Shown piece after piece: positions 13,901 through 25,900 of a DNA stretch of 64,000 nt. Each line of letters opens with the position of its first letter. Position 1 is the stretch's first letter. A program made the translations under genes and the position numbers. Source of the DNA: Mytilus californianus (Eukaryota > Mollusca > Bivalvia > Mytilida > Mytilidae); NCBI RefSeq assembly GCF_021869535.1, contig NW_026262723.1, positions 85,438,324 to 85,502,323 on the forward strand. Reading direction: 5' to 3'. The notes beneath the pieces were generated by a model. It was not told the DNA's origin. It made no database searches and saw only the letters and a program-made list of their open reading frames with translations.

Positions 13901-16900
13901 AAAAGCTCATCTAAACGATGTTTTGTTAGTCTATTAAATGTCTTTCATTCTTTAATTACCAGTATTTTTCATTTGGAATAGAAACAATTAAAACAAACCA
14001 GTTTCATTGTCTGAAAAATATTCAATATTGAAATCTAGCTTTGTTATCCTTATACAACAGTGATTTGCTTGCCGTACAAATTATGAATGTTACTACAATG
14101 TACAATGAATACACTTTAACACCGAATATTCTACCTTTACAATGAAGACCTACCTCTAATAACCTTTCATATGAATGGGCTAATGGTAGATATGAAATTA
14201 AAACATCTTCTGGACCAAGTGTAACACCACCATTTTCCTACAAAAAGCAAAAAAGCATTGTGTTGTAGTCGAAAACACTGAATTATTAATGTAAAATGAT
14301 TATAATTTCAAGGTGTACCTATTTGAAGGGGGCATGCCATTTTATTTTTTGTTGGGATTTCTTGTAGAAAGAGACAATATAAAGATAAGTCATTTACCCA
14401 AGTTTTAGGTTAAAATAAGGAAATATTCAGTCTTACAACACATTTCAAAAATGTTACATCTATGCACTTTAGCTTTGCTTACAAATGATTAACAAGTTTG
14501 ATAATTAACTGTTTCTGGTATTAAAAGGCATATAAATACAAGGACTTTCATTTATTTCTAGAACACCAATGATTTGACCACTATAGATTTTTGAACATAT
14601 CTTAGTCCCTGTAGTGTACATTTAAATTGAAGAACCCTAAGTATCTAGATCACCTTATCACTAGAGCATATTTTGACTGAATGATTGATTGATTCAATGT
14701 TGGTGTCTAACGCCACTTTCAGCACTCTAGGCTGTATCATGGCTGCCAGTTTTAGTTTGAGGCAGCCAGAGTGACTGGAGAGAACCATAGAACATATTGT
14801 GAATGATTACATAGTTGTATGAGAACTCATTTACAATACATGTACTAGTCATAAGGGTTCCATTGAAAACATTAGATAACAAAGGTGCACATAATTTTCC
14901 AAAAGGTCTCCTTCATAGCCATGTTTCTTTAATAATTACACTGATTTCATAGGTTTATAATAACAGAAATATTCCTGATGAAATACTCACAAGGGTGACA
15001 AATGCTGAACAAACTGTAGAAATGGTTCCTTTATGTGTTAACATTGCTCCTTTAGGTAAACCTAAATTTGAAAAATTAAAAAAAAATCAAAATTATATCT
15101 TATAAACATCTATTAGTATATCAAATCAATAACATTAAATTCTTACATCATTATTAAGTCCCTGTAGTGTATTTAAAATTGAAGAACACTAAGTATCTAT
15201 ATCGCCAATACACATTTTGAATGATCACAAAGATTTACTATACTATTCATATGCTTATGCAACTGTTTTTCAAATATCAATAATTATATTAATCATAAAT
15301 ATTTGTTCTTGAGGACTATTGACACCAATATAGTAATACCTTTGTCTCATAATAAGGAATTCCTGTTTCTCATTCTTTTGTTTTCTGTGTAGTGCCGTAT
15401 TTTTGTTGTTTTTCTTCTGGCCATGTTGTTGTCTGTTTTTCTTTCAATTATAGTTTTTAATTGTCTCCATGGTATTGTTTCCACCTTTATAATATGTTCA
15501 TCACAGGCAAGACAAAACACTATACACATCATGAGCAGAAGGTGTGTGGTCATAGGTCACTATAAGATATTTATTTGAAACCTTTTAAACCAGCCACATT
15601 GTTTCTATATCACGTCCATAAACCTTATAATCTTTAACTTTTGTTTTACTCTGTCGATTATCTGTTTACTGTTCATGTTATGTATCAAAGTTTAAAAAAA
15701 GTTTTTTTACCCACCTGTAGTACCACTTGTATAACATACAACACATATATCATCTGGCTTCGCAGGCTGTAAAAAAGACCAAATGTTGTATAATATATTT
15801 ATTAGAAAATTGTATTAAATGCATGTTATGGTTATAGGTGTGTCATTATAAGAATTATGTATAAACAGACTTTGGTCATTTTGATGCACTTAAAATTATA
15901 TAAGTGTCAATTTTACTGTTCAAAATGTTTCTTTTAGTATGTTTTAATCAAAAGTCTACTGTGACTTAATATTAAGTGAAGCTTTTCCACAGGAATTCAA
16001 ACCCACATAATAGTTTAATTAGTCTTTAATTTGGAAGGAAAGAAATCTAAAATGTCTTTTATCATAAATATACATAATACAATTACCTTTGGTTCCTTGG
16101 GAGATTTTTCACCCTGTTCCTAAAAATATCAATGTTAAGATGATGTAATCCTTTACAGTATTTGTAGTATTTTTAATTTCTTATAGTTCAATTTCTGTCA
16201 TACTGATATTTTTGATAAAGTACTTTAACCAAATTGGATTTTACTGCATTGGCTGATTTTTATGGTTTGTTTTGTTAAGTGAAAAATTAGTAAACAAGAA
16301 TGTGTCCGTAGTACACGGATGCCCCACTAGCACTATCATTTTCTATGTTCAGTGGACCGTCAAATTGGGGTAAAAACTCTAATTTGGAATTAAAATCAGA
16401 TAGATCATATCATAGGGAACATGTGCACTAAGTTTCAAGTTGATTGGACTTCAACTTCATCAAAAACTACCTTGACCAAAAACTTTAACCTGAAGCGGGA
16501 CAGATGGACGGACGGACAAACGGACGAATGGACGCACAGACAGAAAAAAAACATAATGCCCATAGGTGGGGCATAAAAACAAGTTCAAGTACCACATATT
16601 AATATGGCAGTCATAAATATTTATATCACTGTATCTTGTCCTTTAAAGACTTTGCTGTTCATGGCTTATCTTTATTAGTCTCTATTCTATTAAAATTCCT
16701 AACTACACTCTGGAAAATTTAGTTTGGCATAAGGTTATGAACAATTGTACATTTTTGGAAGACTGTATGACTTCTGGATGTCTTTTTGCTTTTATCATGT
16801 TGATGGGTTGCTCTCTCTCTATTGTATATCCTGCTTCTCGTGTTTCTCTCACTAAAATATGAAAAGTCATTTCCTTGTCCTTAATATTATTATAACAAAG

Positions 16901-19900
16901 TTGTTGATTCCAATTTTGCTACCAACTCTCTCATGAACAATTTAAATATTTTTGACAACCTCAATAATATTGTATCATAAAAACATTTACTAATTTTCAC
17001 TAACATGCAATTTAAAATCAAATAATATAGTGTGACCAATTTTAGCCACATATTCTAAAGCCTTGTGTAAACAGTCACAAGAGAGGGTTGGGGGGGGTCT
17101 CCACATATGATTTTTGGTAGTCGTGCAGCTGGGGTTTTAATAAACACCCCCCATTCATATATTAAAATTTAGAGATAATCCTACCTATAATTATATTTCA
17201 TGGGAAAATCATAACCCATTCAGATATTTCTGAGTTATAGATTATACAATCTGTGACATCTTTATTTTGATGAAAAAGGAAGATTAAACCTGTGTCAATA
17301 AAAGACTAAGCAGAAAAATATGGGAACATCCATACTCATTAGATACAAGGAGTGGTGCACCATATTAACACACATCTAACTAATGAAAGATGAAAATTTA
17401 TGATTAACTTATATTTCCTCAGAGAAATTATGCTCCACTGATATATTTGACATATCAAAATAAAAAGGGACCAATTCCAGCGGCACTTCTACATATACTT
17501 TCATGCAAGAGAAGACCCCTTTCCCTGTGTCAAGTCTACATGTTATAAACTATAAAAAAAAGAATAACATTCTCTGCCCATGATCAATAGAATAAGATAA
17601 TAGAAGCTAAAATACTAACTGTTGACCTTACTTGATCATAAGAGCCTAAATATCAAAATCATTTAATGATACAGGTTTGTATATTTGGTGTCAAACTAAC
17701 CTCCAAATCACTAAATGATACGAGTTTGATCCCTAACTGTTGTGCTTTAGTCTGTAATTCAAGAGACATTTCTTCCATCATTACAATAGTTTTCAGGTTT
17801 GGTGTTTCCTCATATTTATCAAACATGGCCTGAACCTTCTTACATGTATCACAGATAACTAGGCTAATGCTGGCTGAAATATATAATAATATACTGAAAT
17901 GACTGTATTATAAGGTATGTTGATGATAGATGACTGTTTATGTCCAGTAGCAAATTAAACACATATTTATGCAGGACGAGACTATGTTTATGTAGTATCA
18001 GTATAAACCCTGCTTTGTACTAGACCAACATGCTAGTTCACAAGGATGACATGTCACCCTACCTGAACACATAAATCTTTGATATGACCAAGCAGGGGAT
18101 CAATTCCACCACCTCCTGCTATTATCTTTTATTATAAGGAATGATTACAATATAAATTTCAGTCATTTTTTATTTTATTCTGATGTTGGGTTGCCATTTA
18201 TTTGATGATATTACTCATATTTCTTTTAATCAAGTGTAATGAATTTTTGAAAGTCAATTATGCAGCAGCGGCTCAGCCACTCTGTGTATAATCAAGTCAT
18301 ACTAGTAACTGTGTATAATCAAGTCATACTAGTAACTGTGTATAATCAAGTCATACTAGTAACTGTGTATAATCAAGTCATACTAGTAACTGTGTATAAT
18401 CAAGCCATACTAGTAACTGTGTATAATCAAGCCATACTAGTAACTGTGTATAATCAAGCCATACTAGTAACAGTGTATAATCAAGCCATACTAGTAACTG
18501 TGTATAATCAAGCCATACTAGTAACTGTGTATAATCAAGCCATACTAGTAACTGTGTATAATCAAGCCATACTAGTAACAGTGTATAATCAAGCCATACT
18601 AGTAACTGTGTATAATCAAGCCATACTAGTAACAGTGTATAATCAAGCCATACTAGTAACTGTGTATAATCAAGCCATACTAGTAACTGTGTATAATCAA
18701 GCCATACTAGTAACTGTGTATAATCAAGTCATACTAGTAACTGTGTATAATCAAGCCATACTAGTAAAAATGTTCAATACAATGATTCAGATCAATGTTC
18801 ACCTGCCTTCCTCCACAAACACAAAGAATATAAAATGACTTGCTTTAATTGACCTTCTGCAACATCTAGATGCAAATTAATGTGTATAAGATCATTGGTA
18901 GTGTGAACTAAATCTTGCAGCCATAAGTCAACACTTGAAAGAAGACAAGATGAATTTTCCCTAATTGTGAATGTACTTTAATGATTTAAGGCCAGTCAAA
19001 TATATCATCTCTAAAGATCATTGCAATATGTATTCTTGATAAAGCAAATAACAATTGAGTGTAAATGAAAGTAATTTACTGAAGTGTGAAAAAAGGATAC
19101 GCATATAACTCTATATTCTATTTAAAGCATTGTGCCATTTAATGTTGACCTAAGTGGTTGTCTTTTGTTATATCTTAGTTTTTTGTCCCTTAGGGAATTT
19201 GGTATAGGTAACTGACCTTTGATAGTCTCTGTTAATTTATTACAACTTGTTTAGACCCTGAACAATTTAGAGCTTGGCATAATGTAAAGACACTTGTGTT
19301 ACGTTGAAGTCTGTAGGTTGACATCTAAATTTCTTTTTAATTTTGGTGTTGATAAGTTGCTGTCTCTCTGGGTTTATACCCTACATTTCTTTTTATTCAT
19401 AAGCTTTTTCTGTTCCCAATACAAATATAATTGTAAAAATATTGATGTATACAAAATAAAACCTAACCTTGATTGATGATATATGTACATGCTTCTGGTC
19501 CTAATGTGTCATATAATGGAACCAATGCCATAGAATAAGTATAACATGCTTGTTCCACAATACCATACTGAAAATAAAACAATCAAACATTATTACATGC
19601 TTGTTCCACAATACCATTTTGAAAATTAAATAATCAACAATAATATGCTTGTTCCGCAATACCATACTGGGATTTAAACATCTTTCCTGTATGTAATTTT
19701 GGTAGTATCATGCAAATGTTGAAATAACTAGAGGCTCTCAAGAGCCTGTGTCGCTCACCTGATTCTACTTTGGTTTTGGAAATCATGTAAAATTAGATTA
19801 AAATCATATCAGATACCCTAATAATGATTGAGGCCAAATTTGGTTTAATATTGGCCCTGTAATTTAATCAAAAGCAGAAGACTTTTGTAAAGTTTACAGA

Positions 19901-22900
19901 AATTACCAATAAATTCATTGAAATTGTAGAAAATTACTTTATAGGGACAATGACAAATCAGCTACATAGTAACAACACTTGGTCAGCAAATTCATACCAC
20001 TTTTGGTTTCAATCCATTAAGCGGTTTTCTAGAAGAAGACATTTGTATATATTTTCCATAAGGGTCCTTTGTTAAACTAAGTCCCCCGTTGGCAGCCATC
20101 TTGGTTGATGAATTTGCTACAAAGTAATAACACTTGGTCAGCAACCTCATAAGGAACATTCATGCCATGTTTGGTTTCATTCCATTCAGTGGTTCTCTAG
20201 AAGAAGTTCAAAATGTAATAAAATGCTTCGCTGGGCGGAGCTTGATACGACCGCAGAGGTCGAACCCTGAACAGTTGGGGCAAGTATGGACACAACATTC
20301 AAGCTTGATACAGGTCTGAATTTGGATTGTAATAAAATATTTGACATATTATAGGTTTCTGAATAAATGTAGTCAAAGAACTTGCAATTGGTTATATGAA
20401 TTGAATTTATATTCAATTAAAGATTTCTTGCTGTTGTGCAATACACTATGCTGTTGCGCTATACTTAGTAAATCTGTTTCTGACACAGAAAGAATGTGGT
20501 CTAAGAATTTGAATTTTTTTAATTTACCTATTATGGTCCAATGTCCAAAATCAAAATACATGGTTAGATTCAGCATATCAAAGAACCCCATATATTCAAT
20601 TTTTGTTGAAATCAAACAAAGTTTAATTTTGACCCCAATTTGGACCAACTTGAAAACTGGGCCAAAAATCAAAAATCTAAATACATGTTTAGATTCAGCA
20701 TATCAAAGAACCCCATATATTCAATTTTTGTTAAAATCAAACAAAGTTTAATTTTGGACCCTTTGGACCTTAATGTAGACCAATTTGAAAACTGGACCCA
20801 AAATTAAAAATCTAAATACACGGTTAGATTCGGCATAACAAATAAATAAATGTGGTCAAAGATTTTACAAATCTAATGCGCCATACTGTGCAATTAAAGA
20901 TTACTTCTTGAAATTTTTCAATATTTAAAATTTGAAAAAAAAATAATATTTGAAGAATAATTCTTTTTAATTTCTGAAATCTGAAATGAGAAAAAAATGA
21001 CCCCCCCACAATTTCTTTTTATCCCCCCCCCTTTTTTCCCCCAAAAAATTCTTTCCCTCAAGATATGGTCATAATCTCAATTCAAATTTCCAATGGAATT
21101 TGCAACCATAATTACCCATTTAAATTTACCATAGTGCTAACTTAATCTATTTTATAATAGAATTTAAAATATAGTGTCAAATCTTTCATATGGATTTTTT
21201 GTTTAAAAAAAAGATGTAACATTTGCAGATATTTTTACTGGTCTTCCTTTATAAATATGCATTTCTTTAAACATAATTTAAAAGCAGTGTAAGGGAAGTA
21301 ACCAAAACGTTGTATTTGGATTACCTCCCTTACACTGTTTTAAATAATCTTAATTGTTCATTAACCATTACTTTATACATAATTTAAAAGCAGTGTAAGG
21401 GAGGTAATTTCAATGATGTATTTGATTTATCTCCCTTACACTGCTTTAAATTATGTTTTGTACTAAAGTATTTGTCCATTAACCAGGACAACCTAGTTTT
21501 TCCCACTTTTTTGCCCCTAATTCCTAAACGGTTTGAGCCATAACCCCCCAAAGCAAATTCTGACCATCCCTTTGTGGTATGGAAACTTGTGGTATAATTT
21601 CAGAGAGATCCATACACCATTCCACAGTTATTGTCTGGAAACTAGAAAATGCTTATTTTTGGCCCCTTTTTGGCCCCTAATTCCTTAACTGTTGGTACCA
21701 TAACCCCCAAAAAACAATCCCAACCTTCCTTTTGTGGTATTGAACCTTATGGTAAAATTTCATAGAGATCCATTCACTTTAACTAAAGTTAGAGTGCGAA
21801 AACCAATGTGTCTTCGGATGACGACAACACCAAGGTCATACCAATATACGACCACAAAATTTTTTTGCGGTCGTATAAAAAGTTAACGACGACAACGACG
21901 GACGCCAAGTGATGAGAAAAGCTCACCTGGCCCTCTGGGATAAAAAGGGCAATACAAAAAGTCAATGAACCATGACTGAAGTGCAAGACAAAATAATCTC
22001 CATTGAAATGAGAACTGCCAATGCTAATACAACTGCATACCAAATATCATTGAATTATCTTTTGTGGTTCATCTTAAACTGACCTAAATATAAACTTAAA
22101 CATGTGAACTATGCAAAATTTTCAAAACATCAATAGACCATGACTGAGGGTGTGTGCCAAATTATCTTCATTGAAATGATTGTGCCATTGCTAATATAAC
22201 AGCATACCAAATATCATTGACTTACCACTAGAGGTTCCCCTGAAAGTGACCTAATCACATTTGTACACTGTTGATGCATGTGACTTCGTAGAGAGGAGAC
22301 AAAAAGAAAATAGCATATCTAGTCAAATGAGAAAAGCATGATTCTGTAAAATGAAATATTTTTGATTATTTCTATAAATCATATCAAAACTGCTTTCTAG
22401 TTAGTTATATGTTCACATCATTTCTATCTAAGTGCTAATTTTTTAACTACATACGAGTATCAAGGATTTACCTCAACTCTGTTTTGTGAATATAACCCTA
22501 TTCTTGTAGAATTTGTAGCTGTCTGGTTATTTTCTATTAATCCTGCACCAATACTTGCTGCCCTATTCAAAACCTGAAACGAATTTGATTTAGTATACAG
22601 TCAGTTGAAATGTATTTTTGAAATTATATACATTTGAGAAAGTGGTTTACCCTACATAATCTTAGCAGGGTGTCAATTTATATACATTTAATCTTAGCAG
22701 GGTGTCAATTTATATACATTTAATCTTAGCAGGGTGTCAATTTATATACATTTGAGGAAAAGGTTATCTATAAAACCATATACATAAGTAGTCTATTTCA
22801 TATCTGTATGTGCAAGTGGTCTACTTTATATATTAAATTATTAGCTGCAAGAACTTTAGGCACTGTCAACTAAATTACAAAAATGATTATTATTATTATT

Positions 22901-25900
22901 ACATGTACTATAATTAAATGAAATTTCCTGCCAACTTATTTAATAATTCTCAAAGACAAAAAAATCACAAAAGGATTTAAAGGGAAATCACACTATTGTT
23001 TATACGCATCGCTATCGGCGCCGCTATAGTGTCGTGACCGTATTATGACGTCGCCGTTTCGAGTCCGTCGTAAAGGTTGCTAATTTCTAAAATGGCGGCC
23101 CGCTCAAAGGGACGTTCACTAAAGCAAGAGAAAGCAAATGACGTTTTGATTTAAGTGCAAAAAATGAAAATGCTACTCGAAACGGACAAAATGTATGGCA
23201 AAAAAATAGCCGAAAGTGGTCTTGATATGGTCTTGAATTACCTTACGATTGGGTTTAATTCAAATGCGTTACTCTCTTTGAATAAAGATATTATTATTAT
23301 TATTAATATTATTGAGTTAGTATTTACATACAATACCATTTATACAATTATTTTACTTAAAGGTTTATTAATTTCACCGAAAAATATTGTTAGATATGAG
23401 AAATATCAACATTTTTTGTTGATCTGGTGTTTATTATTTGTAGCGAAATCCGTCAGCTCAATTTTTTTTTGTAGAAAAACTTCTTTTATTTACTGTAAAG
23501 TTTATATTTTCTTATATTAACATATTTATTGATCTCGCAGATTTCTTAGTTTCACGAAGAAAAAAAATATTTAAAAACAAAAGAGATATTTATAACACTT
23601 TTTGGTCGATCATTTCAGTATAATCAAAGAGTACATCGGCGAATGTGAAATCCGTCCGGTCAACTTTTTTTTTTAGAAAAACATTTTGTTTTACTATGAA
23701 GTTTAAATTTTCATATAAGATAACTATTAATCTCGCAGATTTCCTAGTTGTATGAAAAAATATTGTAAAACAAAAGAGATATTACTAGTAACACTTTTTG
23801 TCGATCAGTTCAATATTGTAAAGCGTTCATCAGTGAGTGTGAAATCCGTCCGGTCAACTTTTTTTTGTTAAATATTCATAAAATATAGTCTAATATTTCT
23901 AAGGTCTTCAAATATTAAAATAATCTATCAAATAACAAAAAAGTTCTGACTATTTATATCTCATCCGGTCAATACGGACAATTGTCCTGTCATTAGTGTA
24001 ACCCAACTGTTGGCAGCGTATCGTCGCGATGCGGTATGTGGGAATATACTGGAAAAATAACAATATACCAAGAGTAACAGCATGTAAGCGTACAGCTTCC
24101 GGAATTTCTAGTTTTCTGTCCAACAGAGGGATGTAAATAAGAACAATGAGTTTCGATGTTCCTTTGGTGTCAAACGCCTCTCTCTCTCTCTCTCTCTCTG
24201 TTTCTTTTTTTTTTTGGGGGGGGGGGGGGGGGGAGGGGGTATGGGGGCACAAACACATGAACACGAGTGATTCGTAGAGTAATCATATTTGTTGAAATAT
24301 CAAACGTTATATAAGAATAACGCCAGTTAAACATCACTGTAAAAGAAGCATATACATAATTTTACATCGGTTGCTGTCTGTCGAAATCAAAGAAAATTTA
24401 GCACCGTATTATATAGTACATTATACTCAATCTTCCTTTAATGCTTTGTACAGGCTTACATAATTAGGGCACAAAAAAAATCATATTTTGTAGTATTTCT
24501 TCAAACTGTCAATTATAGCGAACTGTACGACCAGCAAGTTAAAAAATAAGGTCGCTAGACGTCAGAGCAATCTGGGAATATCAAACACTATGCCTAGTTA
24601 TTTTTGGACTATTGATGACCGTACTGCCTACAACAACAACAAAAAATCCACACTGTATATTTGGCTTTACAAGACTCCAACAAGAGAAATATTTAACACA
24701 CACACATGTATTTATGTAGAGTAACATGTCTTTCAGAGTGCTAATCTGTAACCATCACATTATGGTCCGTCTTGTGAAAGAGTATTCATCTCATATAGAA
24801 AAAAAATTTGTGCTGATTTTCATGTAATATTTGCCACTGAAAGTTTTGCAAAAATCAAGAAAAAAACGAAAACAAAAACAAAAACAAAAACAAAACAGAA
24901 ACTAGTAGTTTAGATGTAGGTTCGTGTTCAGATCACTCAATGTGATCACTTGCATGTCAACAAACAGTGATATAGGGAGATTGTCAGATTCCGATCATGA
25001 CTGTAAAGGTCAACCATTTGTTTAATACAAAGGTAGCTGATTTACTCTTGATACCTTGGTTCTTTAAAAAAAAATGGCCAACATGATATAGCAGAGTGCT
25101 GAAAGTGGCACACACAATCAATCAGTTATTTCCAAATTACCTATCATTAATCAGTTTTGGCAAAAAAAGTATATAGGCTATACCATACTGAAACATAAAT
25201 GTGATAAAAGAATATACAATTCAAGAAAGAGAGGTGCACCAACAGAAAATAGAAACTGCAATCTTTGTTTTAATTTCATCGGATCTCAGATCTCAAAATT
25301 TAAACTCTTACCAGAATGTATTCTATCTTACAGTATAACTCGGAAGTTTCTAAGTGGAACTCGAGCTTTAACTAGAACTCTTACTCGAATTAACATTCGA
25401 ACTAAAAATAAAACTGGAACTTTAACTCTAAATTTAGCTGGAACTCGAACTCTTATTCTACATCAAAGGTTATCCACACTCTCATTTGTCATCTGAAAAA
25501 AAATCTCGTAAGGGTTCCACGGAACCCAGTGTCTCGCCTACTTTTGCTGTTAATCGCAGGCTCAACAAAAATGAGGAAAAAAATCAATAAAAATATTCCT
25601 CTCGATACTATCTTTTGATTGTAAGAAGCTTCTGTCCAAGTTTGGTATAAATCTAGGATAGTTTATGGATCTAATAAATGTTTAAAAAACTTTAACTGCA
25701 TACTGTATGTAATGTTAACTGGAAGAAAAACTAAGTCCATTTATAAGTAAAATACGGATAAATAGGTACAAAATTTTGACAAATTTCCTTCGAGATACAA
25801 GCTTTTGATCATAAACAAGCTTCTGTCCAAGTTTGGTACATATCCAGGATAGTTTAAGAAAGTTATTGAAATCTTAAAAACTTTAACCACAGAGTGAATG

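Noticed and set aside
18260-18838. 192-codon plus-strand open frame with VTVYNQAIL repeats
   Set aside because: Translation of a 27-bp intronic minisatellite; frame stays open only because the unit is a multiple of three.
23950-24264. 104-codon minus-strand frame with Pro and Glu/Arg runs
   Set aside because: Caused by poly-G and (ct)n low-complexity sequence.
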